Below, one piece after another: positions 41,540-49,586 of a DNA stretch of 64,000 nt. Under the pieces are notes generated by a model. That model made no database searches. It was not told where the DNA came from and saw nothing but the letters and a program-made list of their open reading frames with translations. The position numbers were made by a program, and so were the translations under genes. Within the stretch, counting starts at the first letter, position 1, and each line of letters starts with the position of its first letter. Origin of the DNA: Sporocytophaga sp. (lineage in GTDB: Bacteria > Bacteroidota > Bacteroidia > Cytophagales > Cytophagaceae); assembly GCF_017745095.1 (NCBI RefSeq), contig NZ_JAGHZZ010000001.1, forward strand, positions 558,001 through 622,000. The letters run 5' to 3'.

Positions 41540-42559
41540 ATGAAAAAAATTAGTTTATCCGCATTTCTTATTTTACTATTTACTCCAATTTTAATAAAAG
41601 CAAAAGATTATAAAGGCGCAGAGTTGAGGACCAATGAATCTTATTTATATGGTCGATTCGAAGTGAACATGAAATCTGCAGCTGGAAGTGGAATAGTCAG
41701 TTCTCTCTTCACTTTTTATGACAACCCTGATTTTGTTACTAACTGGAACGAAATAGATTTAGAAATACTTGGCCGATACAACAATGAAGCACAGTTTAAT
41801 GCAATAGAAGGCAAGCACAAAATGCATGAGCACAGACAAGTACTAGCCTTTAATCCTCATGAGGAATTTCATACTTATGCTTTTGAATGGACTCCTGAAT
41901 ACATAGCATGGAGCGTAGATGGTCAGGAAGTACACAGGCAGAGTGGAGAGCATATTGCCAGAATGGATAAGCCTCAGAAAATTATGATGAATTTATGGAT
42001 CTCTGAATTTTATGAGTGGACGGGGCCATGGAATGATTCTATATTGCCGAAGGAAGTGCAATATGATTATGTTAAGTATTATGAATATAAGAAAGATAAT
42101 ACATTTAAACTGAAATGGACGGATGACTTCAATTCCTGGAATATGGAAAGATGGTCTGCCGCATCACATACCTTTGATGGGAATAAAGTCGATTTCACCA
42201 GTGATAATGTAAAGTTCAAAAATGGAAAGTTGATCTTAAGTCTCTCTAAGGAAGCAGCTCCTATAATTTTAAATGAAACACAGGAAACAAGCTCTGAAGG
42301 AAAGGGACAGATTCAAGAAGTAAAACAGATCGATGAAAAGCATTTAATAGTCACTTTCCGCGGCAATACTTATGCTCCTTATGCTAAGAATAAATACTTT
42401 AAGGTAGGTGGAAAAGAAGCGATCAAGACAAAGCTACATCACGATTTGAGGACTCTCGACGTTTATTTGCAAGAACCATTGAATGGTGAAACTGTAAACA
42501 AGCTTGAATACACAGGGCCGGGATTGAAAGTGCAGGATATTGAAATTATTAAGAAATAA
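41540..42559 (+). CDS. GH16-type beta-glucanase (lichenase-like), apparently circularly permuted
   Basis: A protein of 339 residues with a signal peptide (1-21). The GH16 catalytic motif ExDxE is present as Glu71-Ile-Asp73-Leu-Glu75. The order of the fold is unusual: the mature protein starts with 'GAELRTNESYLYGRFEVNM', which is strand material from the middle of normal lichenases, while the normally N-terminal 'DDFNSWNMERW' and 'SDNVKFKNGKLILSLS' come after 'YDYVKYYEYK' at about 195-250. This matches the natural permutation known for the Fibrobacter succinogenes 1,3-1,4-beta-glucanase. An extra beta domain of about 80 residues ends the protein, with no T9SS CTD. It probably cuts mixed-linkage glucans in the periplasm or outside. 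Confidence 0.88.
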   Translation: MKKISLSAFLILLFTPILIKAKDYKGAELRTNESYLYGRFEVNMKSAAGSGIVSSLFTFYDNPDFVTNWNEIDLEILGRYNNEAQFNAIEGKHKMHEHRQVLAFNPHEEFHTYAFEWTPEYIAWSVDGQEVHRQSGEHIARMDKPQKIMMNLWISEFYEWTGPWNDSILPKEVQYDYVKYYEYKKDNTFKLKWTDDFNSWNMERWSAASHTFDGNKVDFTSDNVKFKNGKLILSLSKEAAPIILNETQETSSEGKGQIQEVKQIDEKHLIVTFRGNTYAPYAKNKYFKVGGKEAIKTKLHHDLRTLDVYLQEPLNGETVNKLEYTGPGLKVQDIEIIKK

Positions 42560-42616
42560 AATTTAAAATGCCTTTATAAGAATAAATTACCCTTAGCATT
42601 TAATCAGAGAAATAGA

Positions 42617-42645
42617 AAGGCTGTCTTGGTAGGACAGCCTTTTAT
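42617..42645. terminator. terminator between GH16 and ankyrin genes
   Basis: Stem AAGGCTGTC / GACAGCCTT, loop TTGGTAG, then TTTATC. It lies 58 nt after the GH16 stop and before the convergent ankyrin gene. Confidence 0.7.
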
Positions 42646-42692
42646 CATTCATAAATGATCTGTTTTTTTGCTAGTGCAGTCAAGGATGAGTT

Positions 42693-44345
42693 TTAGTTGT
42701 TTGTTATATCGTTACCTTTTTTAGCTCCTTTTTTAACAAGGTAATTTATATATGCTTCAATTTCATCTTCTTGTGGTTCCATCTTTTTTAAGTATATATA
42801 TACTACTCCTTCTTTAATATTCTTAGCTTTTTCATTTAAGTCATTTTGATATATCAGAGCATAGTCCAAGGCTGTATTGCCATTATTATCTTTGATGTTA
42901 ATGTCGGCTCCAGCAGATAACATCCTTTCAGTCATTTTAATATTATGACAACGTGATATATACATAAAAACACTGGCACCATTTTTATCCCTGATGTTAA
43001 AATCAGTACAGTTATTAGCAAAAAGGTTGGTAATTCTGATAAGGTTATCGGTACTTAATTGAGTCTGATGAAGAGAAGGCCAATTACCATAATTGTCTTT
43101 AATAAGCATCAAAGGTGTTTGTCCATTGAGATTAACCTGATTCGGGTCGGCTCCATTGGTTAAAAGTAATTCTATACACTCTAAGTATTTTAACAGATGC
43201 TTTCTGTGATTCAAATAATTATTATAATAAGAATCTTGTTCTACCGCTAGGTGTAATGGTGACCGTTGTTTATAGTCTTTAACATTGACATCTAAATCAG
43301 CTTTTTTAAGTAAATCTTCCAAAGCTTCTATATTGCCAGAATTTGTCGCAGCATGAATTGGGAAAGAAATTTGTTTGTCACTTTTGCATTTAAGACATGA
43401 GTAGAACGGAACAGAAGGATTTGCTCCGGCTTCCATAAGATACTGTACCATTCTTGATGTCCCAACTTCTGCGGCTCTACATAAAATCGTTTTACCATCA
43501 TTATCAATTTGGTTTGGATTACAACCTTCCTCAAGCAACCACTTTACTATTTCAGAGTTTCCTCCATAAATAGAATTCGTTAATAATTCCTCCCGAACAG
43601 AAGTCTCTTTACCAACTTCTGCGCCAAGCGATAGAAGAAGTAGTAATACTGGTTGGTTATTCTGTAATATAGCATAGTTTAATGCTGACCTCCCTTCGTT
43701 GTCTGACTCATTTATCTTTGCACCCTTTTCCAGTAGTGCTTTAATAATTTTATATGAGGCAACTCTGTGGGGCCGATTTGAGGTAAGATAATATGTGCCG
43801 CATGCACCTATTGCTGGTCCATTAAAACTCGGCCATGTAACTTCTTTAAAACACGAAATTAAAGGGGTGAAACCAAGGCTATCCTTTATGTTTACGTTTG
43901 CCCCTTTGCTAAGCAATAAGTCTACAAGCTCCGGGTCATTTTTACTGCAAGCATAATGAAGAGGCGTCTTTCCTGAATAATCCTGTACATTTACATCAGC
44001 GCCAAGGGCGATTAATTTTATTATATAGTTGTTGTCCAGTGTTAATAATATTGGAGTCTGACTGGCTTTATTTCGAAGATTAACATCAATATTTTTTCTT
44101 GTGAGAAACATATTAACGTTTTTGCAATGTCCGTAATTTGAAAGACTATAGTGCAATGCAGAGTTACCAGTAGAGTCCTGAAAATTTAAATCTGCTCCCT
44201 CTTCAAGCAAGCTGAGAATGAATGACGAGTCTAGCTCATGATGAGCAGCAGCAATTAACTCAAGGTTAAGTCTAATGTTTTCAGTTTTCTTATGAGTACA
44301 AAAAGAGGTGATTAGAAGAAAAAAAATTAAATAGCTATGCTTCAT
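42693..44345 (-). CDS. ankyrin-repeat protein, exported, possibly a lipoprotein
   Basis: A protein of 550 residues with a hydrophobic leader ending in 'LLITSFC', which could serve as a weak lipobox with Cys16. Almost the whole mature protein is ankyrin repeats of about 33 residues, for example 'SGKTPLHYACSKNDPELVDL' and 'NEGRSALNYAILQNNQPVL'; I count about 12. Some repeats carry longer inserts, including one with a Cys pair ('SCLKCKSD'). Ankyrin arrays bind other proteins; partner and role are unknown. It is convergent with the GH16 gene and transcribed separately. Confidence 0.85.
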   Translation of the reverse strand: MKHSYLIFFLLITSFCTHKKTENIRLNLELIAAAHHELDSSFILSLLEEGADLNFQDSTGNSALHYSLSNYGHCKNVNMFLTRKNIDVNLRNKASQTPILLTLDNNYIIKLIALGADVNVQDYSGKTPLHYACSKNDPELVDLLLSKGANVNIKDSLGFTPLISCFKEVTWPSFNGPAIGACGTYYLTSNRPHRVASYKIIKALLEKGAKINESDNEGRSALNYAILQNNQPVLLLLLSLGAEVGKETSVREELLTNSIYGGNSEIVKWLLEEGCNPNQIDNDGKTILCRAAEVGTSRMVQYLMEAGANPSVPFYSCLKCKSDKQISFPIHAATNSGNIEALEDLLKKADLDVNVKDYKQRSPLHLAVEQDSYYNNYLNHRKHLLKYLECIELLLTNGADPNQVNLNGQTPLMLIKDNYGNWPSLHQTQLSTDNLIRITNLFANNCTDFNIRDKNGASVFMYISRCHNIKMTERMLSAGADINIKDNNGNTALDYALIYQNDLNEKAKNIKEGVVYIYLKKMEPQEDEIEAYINYLVKKGAKKGNDITNN

Positions 44346-44484
44346 TTATGTGAAATCTTATATTAAAAATTAGTATAAATTTCTTCAATAAACGTCAGCA
44401 ATCAAATAATAGTGACAGGAATAGCAAAGTTTTCACTTAGCGTCTGTTAATCTGGATGAAAACTTAATTATAGCTCTTAGAATT

Positions 44485-46104
44485 TTATCTGATCAGCGTC
44501 ACAGTTTTTTGAACATCCTCATTAACATTTAAAAAATATAACCCTGGAGTTAATAATTCACCTCTGTCGTTAGTGCCATCCCAGAAAGCCGGTGTTGTCA
44601 GGGTTTTGATGTGTTTCCCATTTCTGTCGTAGATGTTTGATTTCCCTGTATAAGGTATATAATACATGTCAGAGACTCCATCACCATTGGGTGAAAAGTA
44701 ATCTTCATCATTACTGATTGAAGCAGTGTTTACTTTTCCCAAAGTAAAGTGATTTCCATGTTTGAGTTCAACACCTCTGAAGACATAGCGTCCATCACGT
44801 GTAACCTCTGATATTTCAATTACTCCTTCACCGATTTTCTCCATAGCAAAAGAACCGTCGTTGTCTGTATCTATTATAAGTCTTATATCTTTGGCGTTGA
44901 TTGAAGGGATATTTTTAGGGTCTATGATAAGGTCTACCTTTGATGATTGGCCTGTTTTAGAGCATATCCATTCACGTTCCGTTCTGAATTGAACTCCTGT
45001 AGGTAAATTGCCATTTACTGAAGATAAAGATTTTCCATTATGAGCAATGAACATAAATTCTCCTTTGCTCAATTCTGATATATTGAGTAGTTCTATCATC
45101 CCATCGCCTCTCGCAGAAAGTTGGGAAGTACCATCATTAGCTTTTCCTATTCCTACCAGATCAAAATCGAAGTTGCCGCTATTAGGATCATCAAATTGGT
45201 ATATGTCATTAGCTTTAAGAGGAATGTTATATTTTGCTGAAAGGTAATTCTCTAGTATAATTTTTTCGGCACTGCTAAGTATTTTATTGTATATCAGTAC
45301 ACAAGCAATATAGCCGTCAAAGAACGAAGGTTCGGCGTTTGCTTTTGCATTGGAGGTTGAGCCTATATAATATCTTGATGGCACATTTATGGGCTGTGTG
45401 CCAGCCTGATAAACCGAATCAGTATTTGTATTATGGCCGATCTTTAGTTTCCCCGTCCAGGCTTCTTTTTGTAGAACAGCAAAGTATGTTTTGTTCAAAG
45501 ATGCAGGAGTTTTTACACAATAATCAGTGGAAGAAGTAGAGTCTCCTGCACCTGCTGCTATGCTGGTGTCGCAGAAGGCGAGGCTTATGTCGTTTGTAAA
45601 TCCGTTTGCTCCTCCGTCAACAAGCCCCGCTCCGAAATACCACATACTAGTATCATAGTTTATGGCCTTGACTGGGCTTATATTATTTCCTCCTGCTTTG
45701 GTCAATGCATGAAAGATACAGTAAATAGTTATATCATTGGTTTTGGAAAATGATTTAGATACAAGGAAATTTCTTTTGTTTCCTTTGCCATCATTTCTAA
45801 AAAAACGAATGCCACTCTGATTATTCAAAAGAGGATTGGAAGTGGTTAGTATAGGGTTGGTTGTGTCACTGCCAGCCATAACATCGTTATTGCTGCCACT
45901 CAGATCTTTCCAGAATAAAACCTTATCGCCTGGCTTGGCAATATTTTTTTGTAAGGTATCTGAAAATGTTCCGTTTGCCGCATCAAGCCATAGTTTTAAT
46001 GAAGAGCCTCCGTCATTCATGCCTACTCCCGCCGGGCCTGTTTGTGACTGAGCAATCAAGCAAAGACACGAAAATATAACTGTTAAAATGTAGGACCTTT
46101 CCAT
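44485..46104 (-). CDS. secreted LamG-like protein with T9SS type-B CTD (module 2)
   Basis: I choose ATG 46104, giving 539 residues with a normal signal peptide (MERSYILTVIFSCLC... ending AQSQ); a start 11 codons upstream would put a basic stretch before it. The N-terminal half has the LamG/concanavalin pattern ('LKLWLDAANGTF', 'GYIACVLIYNKILSSAEK'). A beta domain of about 130 residues follows, rich in 'GFxxG'-like turns. The end 'DYFSPNGDGVSDMYYI', 'NIYDRNGK', 'WDGTNDRGELLTPGLYFL' and VTLIR is a typical type-B (gliding-motility-type) CTD. It is divergent from the PorP/SprF-like gene at 46306 and mirrors the secreted protein of module 1. Probable surface-displayed cargo. Confidence 0.85.
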   Translation of the reverse strand: MERSYILTVIFSCLCLIAQSQTGPAGVGMNDGGSSLKLWLDAANGTFSDTLQKNIAKPGDKVLFWKDLSGSNNDVMAGSDTTNPILTTSNPLLNNQSGIRFFRNDGKGNKRNFLVSKSFSKTNDITIYCIFHALTKAGGNNISPVKAINYDTSMWYFGAGLVDGGANGFTNDISLAFCDTSIAAGAGDSTSSTDYCVKTPASLNKTYFAVLQKEAWTGKLKIGHNTNTDSVYQAGTQPINVPSRYYIGSTSNAKANAEPSFFDGYIACVLIYNKILSSAEKIILENYLSAKYNIPLKANDIYQFDDPNSGNFDFDLVGIGKANDGTSQLSARGDGMIELLNISELSKGEFMFIAHNGKSLSSVNGNLPTGVQFRTEREWICSKTGQSSKVDLIIDPKNIPSINAKDIRLIIDTDNDGSFAMEKIGEGVIEISEVTRDGRYVFRGVELKHGNHFTLGKVNTASISNDEDYFSPNGDGVSDMYYIPYTGKSNIYDRNGKHIKTLTTPAFWDGTNDRGELLTPGLYFLNVNEDVQKTVTLIR

Positions 46105-46123
46105 AATTTTTTTCTTGCTTTTC

Positions 46124-46140
46124 AGGTTGTTTAACAACCT
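46124..46140. promoter_or_regulatory. palindrome in the module 2 divergent promoter region
   Basis: A perfect 8-bp dyad with a 1-nt centre (AGGTTGTT-T-AACAACCT), 20 nt before the LamG-like gene start. It could be an operator or a leader hairpin. The region 46105-46305 must hold the promoters of both divergent units. Confidence 0.3.
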
Positions 46141-46305
46141 TCGGAGACATAAACATGTAAATATAAATCTTCTTAAGAAGTTTTTTTTTTAGGAAATTTT
46201 ATTTTCCTTAATTATTTACTCTACAAACGAAAAATAAAAAAGTAAATGTATTTTTGAAATTTCGGAAAAATAAAACTAAAATCACGACTTTGGTCTGTGT
46301 TTAAA

Positions 46306-47202
46306 ATGTACACAAAGGGACTTTTTTTGCTGGTTTCCATATGCTTCTGCTCTTTGAATGCTTTTGCACAAAGCAATTTTTCAGAGTCCTTTATACACTT
46401 TCCGATGAATATTCAATTGCATGCCCCTTCTCATGTTTGTCTCGATAATGACTTCCAGTTAAATTTTGTTTACAGGTCTTATTTTGGCAGATACTCAGTG
46501 ATAAGGACATATTATGCTGATGCAAATGTTAATTTGGGTAAGAAACAGAATGAAATAGAAGCTGCTGAAAATAAGAAGCATATAGTGGGTGGGGGAATTT
46601 ATAATGATCGGGAAGGGGAATATTTCAACAAGGTAAGAGCAATAGTACGTTATGCTGTTCATATCCCTTTGAAAGAAAATTTATTTTTAGCCGGAGGTGT
46701 TGCCATGCATATGATCAACTACAATTTCGATGCATCTTCTTCCGGTGCTTCAGGGTCTGCCTTTACCTGGGCTGGCCACGTAAGTACGACTTTGTATTCT
46801 CCGAACTTCCGTCTGGGGGCTTCCCTCAATGATTTTAACAACCCAACAGTTACTCCCATTAGTTATAGCTTTCTCATTAACAGATATGTCAATTTGTATG
46901 GAGAAAAGTTTTTTGATTTGGGGCCTAAAACTCAAATTCGTGGTGCTGCCAGATGTAACTGGATCCTCGGAATTTCTTCCTCTTATATTTTTCAGGCAGG
47001 TTTTGTTTTATCCAATACCGTAGGCGTCAGTGCTTTTCATTATACTAATAACGGCTCAGGCCTGATCCTTGACCTTTATAAAATACAGCTTTACAAAAAT
47101 TATTTTGATTTCTCTCTGGCATACCTCATGCCTCAATCAAACGTATATCCTATTGCAAACCAGTATGAGTTAAATATTCATTATTATATTACCAGGGAAT
47201 AA
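46306..47202 (+). CDS. PorP/SprF-family outer-membrane protein (module 2)
   Basis: ATG 46306 gives 298 residues with a signal peptide ending NAFAQ; a GTG at 46297 adds three residues. The mature protein has the PorP/SprF pattern of an outer-membrane barrel, including 'VGGGIYNDREGEYF' (compare the GxxxxNDxxG of the family), 'LKENLFLAGGVAMHM' and a Tyr-rich C-terminal strand ('LNIHYYITRE'). It heads a probable operon with the sigma factor (144 bp on) and the anti-sigma factor and is divergent from the type-B CTD cargo gene. It probably holds or passes CTD-bearing proteins at the outer membrane. Confidence 0.85.
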   Translation: MYTKGLFLLVSICFCSLNAFAQSNFSESFIHFPMNIQLHAPSHVCLDNDFQLNFVYRSYFGRYSVIRTYYADANVNLGKKQNEIEAAENKKHIVGGGIYNDREGEYFNKVRAIVRYAVHIPLKENLFLAGGVAMHMINYNFDASSSGASGSAFTWAGHVSTTLYSPNFRLGASLNDFNNPTVTPISYSFLINRYVNLYGEKFFDLGPKTQIRGAARCNWILGISSSYIFQAGFVLSNTVGVSAFHYTNNGSGLILDLYKIQLYKNYFDFSLAYLMPQSNVYPIANQYELNIHYYITRE

Positions 47203-47345
47203 TATCTTCCTGAAAATGAATATTTAAGTCTGGTTTTTAGAGTTGAAGAATGGAAATGATTGGTTTTTTACTAATCATAAAATTGATTTCTTCAGCACTA
47301 GACAATAAGTGTTTACTTTTTAAACTCTTTGTTTGTAGGAAGAAT

Positions 47346-47930
47346 ATGTTAAAAAAGGACAAAAATCAGGAAATTATTGAGGCCATTCTAAATGGTCAGA
47401 ATACTCGAGTCCTTAACCATTTATATCAATCCGCTTTGCCTCAGATAATGAAATATATTTGTCTCAATAACGGTGATGAAGATGAAGCAAAAGATATTTT
47501 CCAGGATGCAGTAGTGTCACTTTTCACTACGGTAAGACTAGGTAAATTTGAACAGGGAAAAGATGTCAATGGTTTTCTATATTTTGTTTCCAGGAATTTA
47601 TGGATCAATAGAATTAAGAGAAGAAATAAGCAATTAGATATTTCAAAAATGCAGATGCCTCCTTTGGAAGAAAGCCATCTGGCTGTGATCATTACAAAGG
47701 AAAAGGAAGATTTGATTGAGCAGTTTATGAGTAAGGTAGGAGATAAATGTAAACAGATACTCAAGTATGTGATATACGATAATCTGAGCATGAAAGAAGT
47801 TGCTCAAAAGATGAATTTTGCTGGAGAAACAGTGGCTAAGAGTACACATTACAGGTGTAAGCAGAAGCTCATGGAGCTTGTTGAGAATGATGGTACAATG
47901 ATTAATTTTTTGAAGAATGAGCTTAGGTAG
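47346..47930 (+). CDS. ECF sigma factor (module 2)
   Basis: I use ATG 47346 (MLKKDKNQEIIEAIL), giving 194 residues, because the upstream extension to 47250 is hydrophobic and unlike a sigma N-terminus. Region 2 has 'DEAKDIFQDAVVSLFTTVR' and region 4 has 'LSMKEVAQKMNFAGETVAKS' with 'THYRCKQKLMEL'. These motifs are almost the same as in the module 1 sigma factor (shared 'FQDAV' and 'HYRCKQ'). Its last 14 bases overlap the start of the anti-sigma gene, again with coupled translation. The promoters it reads are unknown. Confidence 0.9.
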   Translation: MLKKDKNQEIIEAILNGQNTRVLNHLYQSALPQIMKYICLNNGDEDEAKDIFQDAVVSLFTTVRLGKFEQGKDVNGFLYFVSRNLWINRIKRRNKQLDISKMQMPPLEESHLAVIITKEKEDLIEQFMSKVGDKCKQILKYVIYDNLSMKEVAQKMNFAGETVAKSTHYRCKQKLMELVENDGTMINFLKNELR

Positions 47931-49014
47931 TGAAATGATAGAAAAGGTAGAACTCTATAGCAGAGGCAAAATGAGTTATGAGGAAAGAGCTTCTTTTGAA
48001 GAAGAACTGGCTTCAAATGAGCAATTGCAAAAGGCTCTGGATCTTTCTTTGCTCGCAGATGAATTGGTTATTGCGCAAGAAGCTTTAAAATTAAAAGAAC
48101 AAATGCGTAAGGACCTATATAAGTCCAAACCTAATTGGAATATTTATGCATTGGCATTGTTAATTGCCCTTGGAGGAGGTATATATGGTTATTATTATTT
48201 AAACTCAAATGATAGTGGTCCTTCAGTGCCAGTGTCTTCTAAACATGATTTACCTGTAAATAATGAACAATCGAATGAAACAGGAGCGGCTCCTTTAGTA
48301 AAGTCAGATAGAAGAGCAGAGAGAATAGGCAATCGTTCCGAGGAACATACAATGACATCTCAAGACTTACCACCTTCTGAATTATTTACAGACAAAGAAC
48401 CTCAGGAGCTTCCGAAGAAAGGAATAACATTAACTGACTCTGTTGTTAAAGAAGAACTGAAAAAAACCATTAGCCCCGTTTTGACTCCGGAAGAAACTTG
48501 TGCTGATCTTAAAGGTGATGTTAAATTTACTGTAACAGCAAGCTGTAAAGGAAAGGAGACAGGGGAAGTTCGAGTGTTTCCTGAAACTGTTAAAGGTGGA
48601 AAGCAGCCATATACCTTTATATTGAATGAAGAGCAATCATTATCACATTTTGATCATCTTTCATCCGGCATATATAAACTTAAGATAAAAGATTCCAGAA
48701 ATTGTATTGTAGAAAGTACTCACAATGTAGTGATTGCGGAACAGGTATGTAAAACCTCAAAAGCTTATATTTTTAATCCTGAATATGACCGTGTCTGGTC
48801 TGTTCCTTATGACAGAGATAAAGATCCTGTCAATCTTGTATTAATAGATAAAAGCGGTAAAGTTTTTTATCAATCCAAGGTGCAAAGTTATCAACCAGCA
48901 GAGTGGAGTGGTGAAAGTAATATGGGCCTTGATTTAGGAATTGGCTTGTATTTTTTTACAATCGAATATTCTGATGGAAGCATAGATGATGGGACTGTTA
49001 CGATAACAAGGTAA
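47917..49014 (+). CDS. trans-envelope anti-sigma factor with Cys-rich SprB-like domain and type-B-like CTD (module 2)
   Basis: A protein of 365 residues; ATG 47917 overlaps the sigma gene by 14 nt (ATG 47935 is an alternative). It has the same plan as the module 1 protein: cytoplasmic head (1-70, 'VELYSRGKMSYEERASFEEE'), one membrane helix (about 74-95), a Pro/Ser/Glu/Lys-rich linker of about 95 residues, a four-Cys domain (about 192-285; ETCADL, TASCKGK, DSRNCIVE and EQVCKT, with 'VKGGKQPYTFIL' and 'SSGIYKLKIKD'), then a CTD-like end with 'LIDKSGKVFYQS', 'GLYFFTIEYSDG' and the final VTITR. It probably binds its sigma factor at the membrane and reaches the outer membrane. Confidence 0.8.
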   Translation: MSLGSEMIEKVELYSRGKMSYEERASFEEELASNEQLQKALDLSLLADELVIAQEALKLKEQMRKDLYKSKPNWNIYALALLIALGGGIYGYYYLNSNDSGPSVPVSSKHDLPVNNEQSNETGAAPLVKSDRRAERIGNRSEEHTMTSQDLPPSELFTDKEPQELPKKGITLTDSVVKEELKKTISPVLTPEETCADLKGDVKFTVTASCKGKETGEVRVFPETVKGGKQPYTFILNEEQSLSHFDHLSSGIYKLKIKDSRNCIVESTHNVVIAEQVCKTSKAYIFNPEYDRVWSVPYDRDKDPVNLVLIDKSGKVFYQSKVQSYQPAEWSGESNMGLDLGIGLYFFTIEYSDGSIDDGTVTITR

Positions 49015-49031
49015 ATATTCGTCTTTCGGTT

Positions 49032-49050
49032 AACCCTAGCATAGGGTTTT
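49032..49050 (+). terminator. short terminator after the module 2 operon
   Basis: Stem AACCCT / AGGGTT with loop AGCAT and a few T, 18 nt after the stop. The stem is short, so this is tentative. Confidence 0.45.
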
Positions 49051-49070
49051 CAATCACTTTTTATTCTGAT

Positions 49071-49255
49071 CAAGCGAAGACACTTGGTATATTTCGGGTC
49101 CAAGCGAGGACGCTTGAACCAGCACGTTATCATTATAATGGATTATTTAGATATTCCAGTTAGTAGAGTTATTTGCAAAGAACAGCTTCCTGCACTACCC
49201 GTGGCTGGTTCAAGTGTCTTCGCTTGGACTTATTAATATCCAAGCGTCCGCTTGA
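49071..49255. repeat. cluster of four inverted REP-like repeats
   Basis: Four copies of a CAAGCGnnnnCGCTTG-type palindrome lie at 49071-49086, 49098-49125, 49201-49229 and 49239-49255. The second and third are near-identical in opposite orientation over about 28 bp (GTCCAAGCGAGGACGCTTGA, then ACCAG, against its complement) and enclose 75 bp. They would form a large cruciform or RNA hairpin. The rest of 49015-49586 has no ORF and leads into the GH30 promoter. Confidence 0.75.
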
Positions 49256-49586
49256 GAGCAAGATTTTTAATCAATTACATCATTCTATAAAATATTTTTA
49301 ATATTCTTTATAAAACATGTTTACAATCAGTTATCTCTTTTTGTATACAAAGAAATCTTTATGTCAGATGATGTGGGTAGCTTATATATGTTAAGCTTAA
49401 TATCTTGAAGAGTTACATTAGATTGATAATTACTTTACTCTGGAAGTATGTAAGTGCTTTATTATATCGACAGGTATCTTAAGTAATAAAGATTATAACA
49501 ATGGAAGGCAAAATTTTCTGATTTAATATAAATGAGTTAAAATACTTATAGTACTGCAGCAAACTGAAATAGAGAATCTTCTAATC

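Noticed and set aside
47250-47345. N-terminal extension of the module 2 sigma factor
   Set aside because: It is hydrophobic and does not match sigma N-termini; ATG 47346 aligns with the module 1 sigma factor.
49071-49255. CRISPR array
   Set aside because: The repeats are palindromic, differ in orientation and length, and the spacing is irregular.
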